From positions 1-64,000 of the forward strand of contig NZ_BCQR01000020.1 of the NCBI RefSeq assembly GCF_001552175.1: DNA of 64,000 nucleotides, written 5' to 3'. Shown one piece after another: positions 1 through 9,289 of the stretch. The DNA is from Actinomadura kijaniata NBRC 14229 (lineage in GTDB: Bacteria > Actinomycetota > Actinomycetes > Streptosporangiales > Streptosporangiaceae). The notes beneath the pieces were generated by a model. It saw nothing but the letters and a program-made list of their open reading frames with translations, did not search any database and had not been told where the DNA came from. Positions within the stretch are counted from its first letter, which is position 1. Every line of letters starts with the position of its first letter. Both the position numbers and the translations under genes were made by a program.

Positions 1-24
1 CCCCGCGACCGGCCCGCGACCGGC

Positions 25-2532
25 CTACAGCCGGTCGACCGCCAGCACCCTGATCACGGCCTCGCCCGCCTCGTCGGACCCGGTGAGGTCGACCTCGGCG
101 CTGATGCCCCAGTCGTGGTGGCCCTGCGGGTCGTCGAAGACCTGCCGGACCCGCCACAGCGCGTCCGCGGGGACCTCCTCGATCTGGAGCAGCTTGGGGC
201 CGCGCGCGTTCGGGCCGGTCAGCAGCTCGTCGTGCTCCTCGAAGTAGGCGTCCATCGCCTCCGCCCAGGCGTCGGCCCCGAAGTCGGGGTCCAGCTCGCC
301 GAGCGCGTGGTAGCGCTCCAGGGCGGCCAGCTCGACGCGGCGGAACATCGCGTTGCGGACCAGGACGCGGAACGCGCGGGCGTTGGCGGTGACCCGGGTG
401 ACCTTCTCCTCGATCGCCTTCTCGACGGGCTCGTCGGCGGGGTGGGCCAGCTGCTCCCACTCGTCGAGCAGGCTGGAGTCGACCTGGCGGACCAGCTCGC
501 CCAGCCACTCGATGAGGTCGATCAGGTCGTCGTTCTTGATCGACTCGGGGACGGTCTGCTGGAGCGCCTTGTAGCAGCCCGACAGGTACCGCAGCACCAG
601 ACCCTCGGCGCGGGCCAGCTCGTAGTGGGCGGTGTACTCGGTGAACGTCATCGCCCGTTCGTACATGTCGCGCACGACGCTCTTGGGGCTGAGCTCGTGG
701 TCGCCGACCCACGGGTGCCCGGTCCGGTACACCTCGTAGGCGGCGCGCAGCTCCTCCTCCAGCGGCTTGGGGTAGTCGACGTCCTGGAGCAGCTCCATGC
801 GCTCCTCGTACTCGATGCCCTCGGCCTTCATCTCCGCGACGGCCTCGCCGCGCGCCTTGTTGAGCTGGGCGGCCAGCACCTGGCGCGGGTCGTCCAGGAT
901 CGCCTCGATCACCGACAGCACGTCCAGCGCGTAGGTGGGCGAGGCGGGGTCGAGGATCTCGAACGTGGCCAGCGCGAACGTGCTGAGCGGCTGGTTGAGC
1001 GCGAAGTCCTCCTGGAGGTCCACGGTGATGCGGGCGTAGCGGCCCTGCTCGTCGGGGACCTCCAGGGTCTCCACCACGCCCCCGGCCAGCAGCGAACGGT
1101 AGATCGCGATGGCGCGGGAGATGTGCCGGCGCTGGGCCGACCGGTCCTCGTGGTTGTCGGTGAGCAGCCGCTTCATGGCCTGGAACGCGTTGCCCGGCCG
1201 GGCGATCACCGACAGCAGCATGGCGTGGCTGACCTGGAAGCGGGAGCGCAGGACCTCCGGTTCGGCCTCCTGGAGCTTGCGGAAGGTCTCCTCGTCCCAG
1301 CCGACGAAGCCCTCCGGGGGCTTCTTGCGCTGGACCTTGCGGCGCTTCTTGGGGTCGTCGCCGGCCTTGGCCAGGGCCCGCTCGTTCTCGACCACGTGGT
1401 CGGGGGCCTGCGCGACGACGAAGCCGACGGTGTCGAACCCGGCGCGGCCCGCCCGCCCGGCGATCTGGTGGAACTCGCGGGCCCGCAGCCGCCGCACCCG
1501 GTGCCCGTCGTACTTGCTGAGCGCGGTGAACACCACGGTGCGGATGGGCACGTTGACGCCGACGCCGAGGGTGTCGGTGCCGCAGATCACCTTCAGCAGG
1601 CCCGCCTGCGCGAGCTTCTCCACCAGCCGCCGGTACTTGGGCAGCATCCCGGCGTGGTGGACGCCGATGCCGTGCCGCACGAACCGCGACAGGTTGCGGC
1701 CGAACCGGGTGGTGAAGCGGAAACCGCCGATCAGCTCGGCGATCCTCGCCTTCTCCTCCTTGGTGCAGACGTTGATGCTCATCAGCGACTGCGCCCGCTC
1801 CACGGCGGCGGCCTGGGTGAAGTGGACCAGGTAGATCGGGGCCTTGCGCTCGGCGAGCAGCTCCTCGATGGTCTCGTGCAGCGGCGTGACCCGGTAGTCG
1901 TAGATCAGCGGGACGGGCCGTTCGGCGGAGGTGACCAGCGCGGTCGGCCGCCCGGTGCGCCGGGTCAGGTCCTGCTGGAAGAACGCCACGTCGCCGAGGG
2001 TCGCCGACATCAGCAGGAACTGCGCCTGCGGCAGCTCCAGGATCGGGATCTGCCAGGCCCAGCCGCGCTCGGGCTCGGAGTAGAAGTGGAACTCGTCCAT
2101 GACGACCACGCCGACGTCGGCGTCGGCGCCGTCCCGCAGCGCCATGTTGGCCAGCACCTCGGCGGTGCAGCAGATGATCGGGGCGTCGGCGTTGACGCTG
2201 GCGTCGCCGGTCATCATGCCGACGTTCTCCCGGCCGAACATCTCCACCAGGTCGAAGAACTTCTCCGACACCAGCGCCTTGATCGGCGCGGTGTAGAAGC
2301 CGACCTGGTCGCTCGCCAGCGCCGCGAACAGGGCGCCGGCCGCCACCAGGCTCTTGCCCGAGCCGGTGGGAGTGGCCAGGATCACGTTGGAACCGGAGAC
2401 GACCTCGATCAACGCCTCCTCCTGGGCGGGGTACAGCGTGATGCCGCGCCCCGACACCCACGACTCGAACGCCTCGAAGAGCGCGTCGGGGCTGACATCG
2501 TCACCGGCTGGAAGCTGATCGAGAAGACTCAC
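25..2532 (-). CDS. DEAD/DEAH-box RNA helicase with C-terminal DUF3516
   Basis: An 835-residue superfamily 2 helicase of the Ski2/Mtr4-like DUF3516 type, expected to unwind RNA with ATP in the cytoplasm. Walker A is ATPTGSGKS (Lys60), the Walker B box is DEFH at residues 146-149, a Q-motif-like YPAQEEA precedes them, and the second RecA lobe carries HHAGMLPKYR and QIAGRAGRAG (motif VI). The remaining ~400 residues match the DUF3516 accessory region in length and composition. The start is GTG with a GGAGGG just upstream. The gene is complete and ends with TAG 25 bases from the window edge. It may be transcribed together with the regulator upstream (gap 47 bases). The RNA substrate cannot be told from sequence. 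Confidence 0.93.
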   Translation of the reverse strand: MSLLDQLPAGDDVSPDALFEAFESWVSGRGITLYPAQEEALIEVVSGSNVILATPTGSGKSLVAAGALFAALASDQVGFYTAPIKALVSEKFFDLVEMFGRENVGMMTGDASVNADAPIICCTAEVLANMALRDGADADVGVVVMDEFHFYSEPERGWAWQIPILELPQAQFLLMSATLGDVAFFQQDLTRRTGRPTALVTSAERPVPLIYDYRVTPLHETIEELLAERKAPIYLVHFTQAAAVERAQSLMSINVCTKEEKARIAELIGGFRFTTRFGRNLSRFVRHGIGVHHAGMLPKYRRLVEKLAQAGLLKVICGTDTLGVGVNVPIRTVVFTALSKYDGHRVRRLRAREFHQIAGRAGRAGFDTVGFVVAQAPDHVVENERALAKAGDDPKKRRKVQRKKPPEGFVGWDEETFRKLQEAEPEVLRSRFQVSHAMLLSVIARPGNAFQAMKRLLTDNHEDRSAQRRHISRAIAIYRSLLAGGVVETLEVPDEQGRYARITVDLQEDFALNQPLSTFALATFEILDPASPTYALDVLSVIEAILDDPRQVLAAQLNKARGEAVAEMKAEGIEYEERMELLQDVDYPKPLEEELRAAYEVYRTGHPWVGDHELSPKSVVRDMYERAMTFTEYTAHYELARAEGLVLRYLSGCYKALQQTVPESIKNDDLIDLIEWLGELVRQVDSSLLDEWEQLAHPADEPVEKAIEEKVTRVTANARAFRVLVRNAMFRRVELAALERYHALGELDPDFGADAWAEAMDAYFEEHDELLTGPNARGPKLLQIEEVPADALWRVRQVFDDPQGHHDWGISAEVDLTGSDEAGEAVIRVLAVDRL

Positions 2533-2579
2533 CCCTCCATCCTGCCCTCACCGGCCCACTGGATGAGCCAAACCGCCGC

Positions 2580-3440
2580 TCACGAGGACCGGGTCGCCGC
2601 CTTTCCGTCCCGCGCCCAGGCGGCCAGCAGCCGCAGCGCGGTCTGCGACGGCGAGTCCTCCTCGACGGTGTGGGCGACCAGGGCCTGGTCGGGGTCGTCG
2701 GGCAGCCGCAGCGTCTCGAAGCCGAGGTCCAGCTCGCCGACGGCGGGGTGCCGGTAGACGTAGCGGCCGTGCGTCTTGTCCCTGATCCGGTGCCGGGCCC
2801 ACGCCGCGCGGAACTCGGGGCTGGCGGCCTCCAGCTCGGCCAGCAGCGCGGCGGTGGCGGGGTCGCCGGGGTGGCGGCCCGCGTCCAGCCGCAGGTAGGC
2901 GGCCACGTCCTCGACCTTGCCGGGCCAGTCGGCGTACAGGTGCCGCACGCCCTCGTCCAGGCAGACCAGGCGGGCCAGGTTGCGCTGGCGGGGCGGCAGC
3001 GCGCCGAAGTCGGTGATCAGGGCGGCGGCCAGCGGGTTCCAGGCGAGCACGTCGGTGTTGCGGCCGACGATGTAGGCCGGGACGTCGGCGGCCGAGTCCA
3101 GCAGCCGCCGCAGGCCCGGCCGGACCCGCTGGGGCCCGGGGGTCTCGCCGCCGTTCCAGGGGCGGGCCAGCCGGAACAGGTGCTCGCGCTCCACCGGGTC
3201 CAGGCGCAGCGCGCGGGCGACCGCGTCCAGCACCGCCTCGGAGAAGTGCAGCGTGCGGCCCTGTTCGAGCCGGACGTAGTGGTCCACGCTCACCCCGGCC
3301 AGCCGGGCCAGCTCCTCCCGGCGCAGGCCGGGGACGCGGCGGCGCCCGCCGTAGTCGGGCAGCCCCACCTCCTCGGGCCGCAGCCGGGCCCGCCGGGACC
3401 GGAGGAATTCGCCGAGTTCCGCACGCCTGTCCAGAGCCAT
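2580..3440 (-). CDS. XRE-family regulator with MmyB-like ligand-binding domain
   Basis: A 286-residue transcription factor. The N-terminal third holds a Cro/C1-type helix-turn-helix (RREELARLAGVSVDHYVRLE, about residues 36-55); the rest is the MmyB-like PAS-type domain, which in this family binds a small ligand, with the usual VGRNTDVLAWNPLA segment. The start chosen (ATG, MALDRRAEL) begins just before the conserved HTH; a longer frame upstream has no family similarity. It is divergent from the aldo/keto reductase 145 bases away. In actinomycetes these regulators usually sit next to, and control, a divergent short-chain dehydrogenase or aldo/keto reductase, so the neighbour is the likely target (inference). 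Confidence 0.9.
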   Translation of the reverse strand: MALDRRAELGEFLRSRRARLRPEEVGLPDYGGRRRVPGLRREELARLAGVSVDHYVRLEQGRTLHFSEAVLDAVARALRLDPVEREHLFRLARPWNGGETPGPQRVRPGLRRLLDSAADVPAYIVGRNTDVLAWNPLAAALITDFGALPPRQRNLARLVCLDEGVRHLYADWPGKVEDVAAYLRLDAGRHPGDPATAALLAELEAASPEFRAAWARHRIRDKTHGRYVYRHPAVGELDLGFETLRLPDDPDQALVAHTVEEDSPSQTALRLLAAWARDGKAATRSS

Positions 3441-3585
3441 GCGGCCAGTATCCCGGCCCGCCCGTCCGCGAGCCTGGTCATGCCGTGCCCAGGCTCCGGC
3501 CGCCACTGGGTAACCCCCTCGCCGGTGGCCAGAGTGGTGATCGCCGGAACGGCTCCGGCATCCGAACCGCGAGGAGCGTTCGACG

Positions 3586-4635
3586 ATGACCACCCTTCCC
3601 ACCCGCCCGCTCGGCACCACCGGCATGGACATCACCACCGTGGGCTTCGGCTCCTGGGCGGTGTCCGGCTCCGGCTGGCGCTTCGCGTGGGGCGCCACCG
3701 ACGACGCCGAGTCGGTCGCGGCGATCCGGCACGCGGTGGAGTCCGGCGTCAACTGGATCGACACCGCCGCCGTCTACGGCCTCGGCCACTCCGAGGAGCT
3801 GGTCGGCCGCGCGGTCGCCGGCCTGCCCGAGGCCGACCGCCCGCTGGTCTTCACCAAGGCCGGGCTGGTCTGGGACCCCGAGGACCCCGAGGCGTCCCCG
3901 CGCCGGATCATGAAGCCCGCCAGCGTCCGCCGCGAGGTCGAGGACTCGCTGCGCCGCCTGGGCCTGGAGACGATCGACCTGTACCAGGTGCACTACCCCG
4001 ACACCGGCGAGGCGCTGGAGTACGCCGGGGGCGGGTTCGGCGCGGTGTCGCCCAACGCCACCCCGCTGGAGGAGTACTGGCAGGTCATGGCCGACCTGAA
4101 GGCCGAGGGCAAGGTCCGGGCGATCGGCCTGTCCAACCACGCCCCCGACCTGCTGGACCGCGCCGAGAAGGTCGCGCACGTGGACGCGGTCCAGCCGCCG
4201 TTCTCGGCGATCAACCGCTCGGCCGCCGAGGAGATCGCCTGGGCGCACGCGCACGGCGCCGGCGTGATCGTCTACTCGCCGCTCCAGTCGGGCCTGCTGA
4301 CCGGCGCGTTCACCGCCGAACGCGCCGCGAACCTGCCCGCCGACGACTGGCGCTCCGGGCACGCCGACTTCACCACCGGGCTGGCCGCCAACCTGGCGCT
4401 GGCCGACGCGCTGCGCCCGGTCGCCGAACGCCACGGCGCGACCGTGGCCGAGGTCGCCATCGCCTGGACGCTGGCCTGGCCCGGCATCACCGGCGCGATC
4501 GTCGGCGCGCGCCGCCCCGCCCAGGTGGACGGCTGGATCAACGCCGGTTCGCTCGCGCTGACCCCGGCCGACCTGGACGAGATCGCGACCGCGATCACCA
4601 CGACCGGCGCGGGCGCCGGCCCCGCCCGCCCCTGA
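3586..4635 (+). CDS. Aldo/keto reductase
   Basis: A 349-residue NAD(P)H-dependent (beta/alpha)8-barrel oxidoreductase of the AKR superfamily. Visible signatures are the strand-2 Asp/Tyr region NWIDTAAVYGLGHSEELVG, the catalytic Lys in FTKAGLVW, the His in LYQVHYPD, and IGLSNHAPDLL. The start ATG has GAGGAG upstream. The substrate is not predictable; the closest general type is the L-fucose/D-arabinose dehydrogenase-like or stress-related AKRs. It is followed after 26 bases by a small ABM-domain protein in the same direction, probably one transcript, and is divergent from an MmyB-type regulator that likely controls it. Confidence 0.9.
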   Translation: MTTLPTRPLGTTGMDITTVGFGSWAVSGSGWRFAWGATDDAESVAAIRHAVESGVNWIDTAAVYGLGHSEELVGRAVAGLPEADRPLVFTKAGLVWDPEDPEASPRRIMKPASVRREVEDSLRRLGLETIDLYQVHYPDTGEALEYAGGGFGAVSPNATPLEEYWQVMADLKAEGKVRAIGLSNHAPDLLDRAEKVAHVDAVQPPFSAINRSAAEEIAWAHAHGAGVIVYSPLQSGLLTGAFTAERAANLPADDWRSGHADFTTGLAANLALADALRPVAERHGATVAEVAIAWTLAWPGITGAIVGARRPAQVDGWINAGSLALTPADLDEIATAITTTGAGAGPARP

Positions 4636-4661
4636 CCGCGCCCCTCCCCGAGGAGAACCCC

Positions 4662-4952
4662 GTGTCGCTGTACGTCGTCGCCGAGTGCCTGGCCTCCCCC
4701 GGCCACGAGGACCGGCTCCGCACCGCCCTGGAGGCGATGATCGAGCCTTCCCTGGAGGAGCCCGGCTGCCTGGCCTACCGCCCCTACGCCGACCCCAACG
4801 ACCCCGCCCGCATGGTGGTCGTCGAGGAGTGGACCGGCCCGGACGCGCTGGAGGAGCACTTCGCCACCCCGCACTTCCGGCACGTCCGGCAGGTCCTGGA
4901 CCTGGTCCTCGCCGAACCCCTCACGATCCGCCGCCTGGTCACCGCCGGGTGA
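4662..4952 (+). CDS. Small antibiotic biosynthesis monooxygenase (ABM) domain protein
   Basis: A 96-residue ferredoxin-like alpha+beta protein of the ABM/YgiN type, which acts as a cofactor-free quinol or polyketide monooxygenase or as a stress-linked accessory. Family marks are the N-terminal strand VVAECLASPGHEDRL, the EPGCLAYRPY turn, and VVVEEWTGPDALEEHFATPH. The GTG start follows a clear GAGGAG (AGGAGAACCCC then GTG). It is probably cotranscribed with the aldo/keto reductase, a common pairing in quinone or electrophile detoxification. Its last 14 bases overlap the 3' end of the convergent GlxA-type regulator. Confidence 0.85.
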   Translation: MSLYVVAECLASPGHEDRLRTALEAMIEPSLEEPGCLAYRPYADPNDPARMVVVEEWTGPDALEEHFATPHFRHVRQVLDLVLAEPLTIRRLVTAG

Positions 4953-5916
4953 CCGCCGGCGCCTCGGCGCGGAACGTCTGCCGGTAGGCGCTCGGCGGGA
5001 CCCCGAGGGTGGCGGCCATGTGCTGGCGCAGGGACGCGGCCGTGCCGAAGCCCGACTCGGCCGCGACCCGGTCCACCGGAAGGTCGGTGGTCTCCAGCAG
5101 GCGGCGGGCGTGCTCGACGCGCTGGCGGGTCAGCCACTGGCCGGGGGTCAGGCCCACCTCGTCGCGGAAGCGGCGGGAGAAGGTGCGCACGCTCATCCGC
5201 GCGTGGCGGGCCAGGTCCGACAGGGTCAGCGGCCGGTCCAGGTGCTCCAGGGCCCACTGGCGGGTCGCGGCCGTGGAGGTGTCGCGCGGCTCGGGCACCG
5301 GCCGTTCGATGAACTGGGCCTGGCCGCCCTCGCGCCAGGGCGGCACCACGCACAGCCGCGCGGTGCGGTTGGCGACGGCGCTGCCGTGGTCGCGGCGGAC
5401 CAGGTGCAGGCACAGGTCGATGCCGGAGGCCGCCCCGGCGGCGGTGAGCAGGTCGCCGTCGTCGACGAACAGCACGTCGGGGTCCAGCCGGACGTCGGGG
5501 AAGCGGCGCCGGAAGCGTTCGGCCTCGTTCCAGTGGGTCGCGGCGGGACGTCCGTCGAGCAGGCCCGCCTCCGCCAGCACGTAGGAGGCGGTGCAGATCG
5601 ACACCAGGCGGGTGCCCGGCCGCAGCCGCGTCAGCGCCTCGGCCAGCGGACCGGGCAGCCACTCGCGGTCCTCGGCCGGGTCGCAGACGAACGGCGGGAT
5701 CACCACGGTGTCGGCGGCCTCCAGCGCCTCCAGGCCGTGCTCGACGTGGATGGCGAAGTCGGCGTCGGTCCGGACGGGACCACTGGTCAGCCCGCAGGTG
5801 ACCACGTCGTAGAGGGGGCTGCCGTCGGGTGCGGCGGCGGTGCTGAAGACGCGCTTGGGGATGCCGAGCTCGAACGGATAGACGCCGTCGAGCGCCAGGA
5901 CCACGACACGATGCAT
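4939..5916 (-). CDS. GlxA-family transcriptional regulator (DJ-1/PfpI plus AraC HTH)
   Basis: A 325-residue regulator built from an N-terminal DJ-1/PfpI (type 1 glutamine amidotransferase-like) domain, about residues 1-170, and a C-terminal AraC/XylS DNA-binding domain with two helix-turn-helix units (LTLSDLARHARMSVRTFSRR and the second near DRVAAESGFGTAASLRQH). The nucleophile-elbow cysteine is retained in SICTASYVLAEAGL, although these regulators are not known to be enzymes. It is divergent from the quinone oxidoreductase at 6017; a 9-bp inverted repeat overlaps its start codon. A second protein of the same type lies at 48416. Confidence 0.9.
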   Translation of the reverse strand: MHRVVVLALDGVYPFELGIPKRVFSTAAAPDGSPLYDVVTCGLTSGPVRTDADFAIHVEHGLEALEAADTVVIPPFVCDPAEDREWLPGPLAEALTRLRPGTRLVSICTASYVLAEAGLLDGRPAATHWNEAERFRRRFPDVRLDPDVLFVDDGDLLTAAGAASGIDLCLHLVRRDHGSAVANRTARLCVVPPWREGGQAQFIERPVPEPRDTSTAATRQWALEHLDRPLTLSDLARHARMSVRTFSRRFRDEVGLTPGQWLTRQRVEHARRLLETTDLPVDRVAAESGFGTAASLRQHMAATLGVPPSAYRQTFRAEAPAVTRR

Positions 5917-5950
5917 GGCCAGATCCTTTCACACCATGGCCATCTGGCCA
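5916..5950. promoter_or_regulatory. Inverted repeat TGGCCAGAT / ATCTGGCCA at regulator start
   Basis: Perfect 9-bp arms at 5916-5924 and 5942-5950 separated by 17 bases, with an extra CATGGCCAT between them. The left arm touches the ATG of the GlxA-type regulator and the whole repeat lies in the 100-base divergent spacer to the quinone oxidoreductase. Centre-to-centre distance (26 bases) would put both arms on nearly the same face of the helix, as expected for an autoregulatory operator. The assignment is inference from position and symmetry. Confidence 0.45.
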
Positions 5951-6016
5951 CTCGCCCGCCCCGGGCGGATCCGCGAAAGTCGGTCACGTACCGAGAACAG
6001 TGAGGGAGCGGACGCG

Positions 6017-6946
6017 ATGCGCGCTGTGGAGCAGGACCGGCTGGGCGGACCCGAGACGCTGGAGATCGTGGAGGTGGAACGCCCCGAGCCCGGCCCGGCC
6101 GAGGTCCTGGTGCGGGTGCGCGCCGCCGGGGTCAACCCGACCGACTGGTGGCACCGGGAGACCGGCGGGCTGGCCGGCCGCCCGGTCCGGCTGGGCTGGG
6201 ACGTGTCGGGCGTGGTCGAGGCGGTCGGGCCCGGGGTGACGCTGTTCGCGCCGGGCGACGAGGTGTACGGGATGCCGCGCCAGCCGCTGCCCGCCGGGGC
6301 CTACGCCGAGTACCTGGTCGCCCCCGCGCGGCACCTGGTGCGCAAGCCCGCCGGGCTGGACCACGTCACGGCCGCCGCGCTGCCGCTGGCGGCGCTCACC
6401 GCCTGGCAGGCGCTGGTGGACACCGCCGGCGTGCGGCCGGGGCAGCGGGTGCTGGTGCACGCGGCGGCGGGCGGCGTCGGGCACCTGGCCGTGCAGATCG
6501 CCAAGGCGCGCGGCGCGTACGTGATCGGGACGGCGAGCGAGGGCAAGCACGCGTTCGTCAAGGAGCTGGGCGCCGACGAGGTGGTCGACTACCGCGCGGT
6601 CCCGTTCGAGGAGGTCGTCCGCGACGTCGACGTGGTGGTCGACACGGTCGGCGGCGAGTACGGGCCGCGTTCGCTGCGGGTCCTGCGGCCCGGCGGGGTC
6701 CTGGTCGCGCTGGCCTCCCCCGCCGAGGCGTACCTGGCGGAGGAGGCCGCCGCGATCGGGCGGCGCGCCGGATTCATGATCGTCGAGGCGGACCGGGGCG
6801 GCCTGCTGGAGATCACCCGGCTGGTCGAGGCGGGCGCGCTGCGCCCGCACGTGGCCACGGTCCTGCCGCTGGAGCGGGTGGCCGAGGCGCACCGGGCCGG
6901 GCAGACCGGGCGCACCAGCGGCAAGATCGTGCTGACGGTCGGCTGA
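6017..6946 (+). CDS. Zinc-free quinone oxidoreductase-type MDR protein
   Basis: A 309-residue medium-chain dehydrogenase/reductase of the zeta-crystallin/quinone oxidoreductase class. It has the GroES-like N-terminal domain (GVNPTDWWHR, GWDVSGVVEAVG, GDEVYGM) and a Rossmann NADPH domain with VHAAAGGVGHLAVQIAKARGA (read as A-A-G-G-V-G loop); the structural and catalytic zinc ligands of alcohol dehydrogenases are absent. It is expected to reduce quinones or enones with NADPH. ATG at 6017 is preferred because it is preceded by GAGGGAG and begins exactly at the family's N-terminus (MRAVEQDRLGGPE). The divergent GlxA-type regulator may control it. Confidence 0.88.
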   Translation: MRAVEQDRLGGPETLEIVEVERPEPGPAEVLVRVRAAGVNPTDWWHRETGGLAGRPVRLGWDVSGVVEAVGPGVTLFAPGDEVYGMPRQPLPAGAYAEYLVAPARHLVRKPAGLDHVTAAALPLAALTAWQALVDTAGVRPGQRVLVHAAAGGVGHLAVQIAKARGAYVIGTASEGKHAFVKELGADEVVDYRAVPFEEVVRDVDVVVDTVGGEYGPRSLRVLRPGGVLVALASPAEAYLAEEAAAIGRRAGFMIVEADRGGLLEITRLVEAGALRPHVATVLPLERVAEAHRAGQTGRTSGKIVLTVG

Positions 6947-6958
6947 GCCGGGGGCCGG

Positions 6959-8383
6959 TCAGGCCTCGACCTCGCGGCGGCCGTCGGACCAGAGGGTGTG
7001 GAACGCCCCCTCGCGGTCCACGCGCCGGTAGGTGTGCGCGCCGAAGAAGTCGCGCTGGCCCTGGGTGAGGGCGGCGGGCAGGCGCTCGGCGCGCAGCGAG
7101 TCGTAGTAGGCCAGGGCGCTGGAGAAGCCGGGCGTGGGGATGCCGAGGCGGGCGGCGGTGGCCACCACGCCCCGCCAGGCGTCCTGCGCCTCGGCCAGCG
7201 CCTCGGCGAAGTAACCGTCGGTCAGCAGCGTCACCGTGCGCGGGTCGGCCTCGTAGGCGGCGCGGATGCGGTCCAGGAAGCGGGCCCGGATGATGCAGCC
7301 GCCGCGCCAGATCGTGGCGACCGCGCCCAGGTCCACGTCCCAGCCGTACTCGGCGCTGGCGGCCTGGATCTGGTGGAAGCCCTGCGCGTACGCGACGATC
7401 TTGGAGGCGTACAGGGCCCGCTCGACGGCGTCGGCGAACGCGGCGTCCTCGGTGGCCTCGCGCGCCGGCCCCGGCAGGTCCCGCGCCGCCTCCCGCAGGT
7501 CGGCGTGGCCCGACACCGACCGCGCGAACACCGCCTCGGCGATCCCGCCGACCGGGACGCCGAGGTCCAGGGCGGTCTGCACGGTCCAGCGGCCGGTGCC
7601 CTTCTGCTCGGCGCGGTCCAGCACCACGTCCACGAACGGCTCCCCGGTCGCGGCGTCGGTGTGCGCCAGCACCTCGGCGGTGATCTCGATCAGGTAGGAC
7701 TCCAGCCGCCCGGTGTTCCAGGTCCGGAACACCTCGGCGATCTCGGCCGGGGACAGCCCGGCGGCGTGCCGCAGCAGGTCGTAGGACTCGGCGATCAACT
7801 GCATGTCGGCGTACTCGATGCCGTTGTGCACCATCTTCACGAAATGTCCGGCCCCGTCCGGACCGATGTGGGTGACGCACGGCACGCCGTCCACGTTCGC
7901 GGCGATCGACTCCAGCAGCGGCCCCAGGGCCTCGTAGGACTCGGCCGGGCCGCCCGGCATGATGCTGGGGCCGTTCAGCGCGCCCTCCTCGCCGCCGGAG
8001 ATCCCGGCCCCGACGAAGTGGATGCCGCGTTCGCGGAGGGCGGCCTCGCGGCGGCGGGTGTCGGCGAAGTGCGCGTTGCCCCCGTCCACGATCATGTCGC
8101 CGGGCTCCAGCAGCGGCGCGAACTCGTCGATCACCGCGTCGGTGGGCGCGCCCGCCTTCACCATGACCACCAGGCGGCGGGGGCGCTCCAGGGCGGCGAC
8201 GAACTCCTCGGCCGTCTCGGCGGGCACGAACGTCCCCTCGTGCCCGAACTCCTCGACCAGGGCCTTGGTGCGCGCGGCGGTCCGGTTGTGAACGGCCACG
8301 GTATGGCCGCGCCGGGCGAAGTTCCGGGCCAGGTTGCGGCCCATCGTCGCCAGTCCGGTCACGCCGATCTGCGCCTTCTGCAT
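6959..8383 (-). CDS. gnd: 6-phosphogluconate dehydrogenase, decarboxylating
   Basis: A 474-residue enzyme of the long (NADP-type) class that converts 6-phosphogluconate to ribulose 5-phosphate and CO2 in the pentose phosphate pathway. It shows the Rossmann start [20 protein letters not shown], the signature [18 protein letters not shown], and the catalytic Lys and Asn in [17 protein letters not shown]; the C-terminal half is the all-helical dimer domain. The start ATG has a strong AAGGAG in the leader. It is divergent (156-base spacer) from the beta-phosphoglucomutase/GH65 pair, whose product glucose 6-phosphate feeds the same pathway, so shared control is plausible. Confidence 0.95.
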   Translation of the reverse strand: MQKAQIGVTGLATMGRNLARNFARRGHTVAVHNRTAARTKALVEEFGHEGTFVPAETAEEFVAALERPRRLVVMVKAGAPTDAVIDEFAPLLEPGDMIVDGGNAHFADTRRREAALRERGIHFVGAGISGGEEGALNGPSIMPGGPAESYEALGPLLESIAANVDGVPCVTHIGPDGAGHFVKMVHNGIEYADMQLIAESYDLLRHAAGLSPAEIAEVFRTWNTGRLESYLIEITAEVLAHTDAATGEPFVDVVLDRAEQKGTGRWTVQTALDLGVPVGGIAEAVFARSVSGHADLREAARDLPGPAREATEDAAFADAVERALYASKIVAYAQGFHQIQAASAEYGWDVDLGAVATIWRGGCIIRARFLDRIRAAYEADPRTVTLLTDGYFAEALAEAQDAWRGVVATAARLGIPTPGFSSALAYYDSLRAERLPAALTQGQRDFFGAHTYRRVDREGAFHTLWSDGRREVEA

Positions 8384-8539
8384 CGCCTTCTCCTTCGTGT
8401 GGTCACCACCGCGTGGTACGCAGCGGGTTCCTCTCCTGGTTCGGGCAACTCCCGGCGGCATGTCCTTGTTCCGGCTGGGAAGAGCCGTGAAGGTGGGACC
8501 ACACGGTCTTTACCGAAAAACGCCGCCGGAAGAGGAACG

Positions 8540-9289
8540 ATGCTGGGACTGCCCGAGCAGATCGACGCGTGCCTGTTCGACCTGGACGGGGTGCTGACCG
8601 ACACCGCCTCCGTCCACGCCGCCGCCTGGAAGCGGATGTTCGACGAGTACCTGCGCGCCCGCGCCGAGCGCACCGGGGAGCCGTTCCGCGAGTTCGACCC
8701 GAACAAGGACTACGGCCGGTACGTGGACGGCAAGCGCCGCGAGGACGGCACGCGCTCGTTCCTGCGGTCGCGGGGGATCGAGCTACCGGAGGGGACACCC
8801 GACGACCCACCCGCCAGGGAGACCGTGCGCGGACTCGGCAACCGCAAGAACGAGCTGGTCCTCCAGCTCATCCGCGAGCAGGGCGTCAAGGTCTTCGACG
8901 GCTCGGTCGAGTACCTGCGGCGCGCCCGCCGCAACGGCCTGAAGACCGCCGTGGTGTCCTCCAGCGCCAACACCGTGGAGGTGCTGCGGACCGTCGGGAT
9001 CACCGACCTGTTCGACGCCCGGGTCGACGGGGTCGTGGCCGCCGAACGCGACCTGCCCGGCAAGCCCGCCCCCGACACGTTCCTGGAGGGCGCGCGCGAG
9101 CTGGGCGTCCCCGCCGACCGCGCCGCCGTGTTCGAGGACGCGCTGGCGGGGGTCGAGGCGGGACGCGCCGGAAAGTTCGGTTACGTCGTCGGGGTGAACC
9201 GGGTGGACGACGAGCACGCCGCCGCCCTGGCCGAGCACGGCGCCGACGTGGTGGTCGGCGACCTGTCGGAGCTGCTGGAGGACGCATGA
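8540..9289 (+). CDS. HAD-family beta-phosphoglucomutase
   Basis: A 249-residue haloacid dehalogenase-superfamily protein of the beta-phosphoglucomutase type, interconverting beta-glucose 1-phosphate and glucose 6-phosphate. The nucleophile motif is [10 protein letters not shown], motif II is VVSSSANT, and the acid motif is [12 protein letters not shown]. The helical cap with the DYGRYVDGK segment matches this subfamily. The ATG follows AAGAGGAA. It overlaps the GH65 gene by four bases (ATGA), the classic partnership: an inverting GH65 phosphorylase releases beta-glucose 1-phosphate, which this mutase isomerises. Confidence 0.92.
   Translation: MLGLPEQIDACLFDLDGVLTDTASVHAAAWKRMFDEYLRARAERTGEPFREFDPNKDYGRYVDGKRREDGTRSFLRSRGIELPEGTPDDPPARETVRGLGNRKNELVLQLIREQGVKVFDGSVEYLRRARRNGLKTAVVSSSANTVEVLRTVGITDLFDARVDGVVAAERDLPGKPAPDTFLEGARELGVPADRAAVFEDALAGVEAGRAGKFGYVVGVNRVDDEHAAALAEHGADVVVGDLSELLEDA

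Noticed and set aside
1-24. Tandem GCGACCGGCC at the window start
   Set aside because: Two copies of about ten bases in a GC-rich gap; too short to call a repeat element.
115-2757. Plus-strand open frame of 880 codons opposite the helicase gene
   Set aside because: Antisense shadow: composition is Gly/Val/Leu/Arg/His-rich without motifs, and the opposite strand encodes a complete helicase with all motifs.
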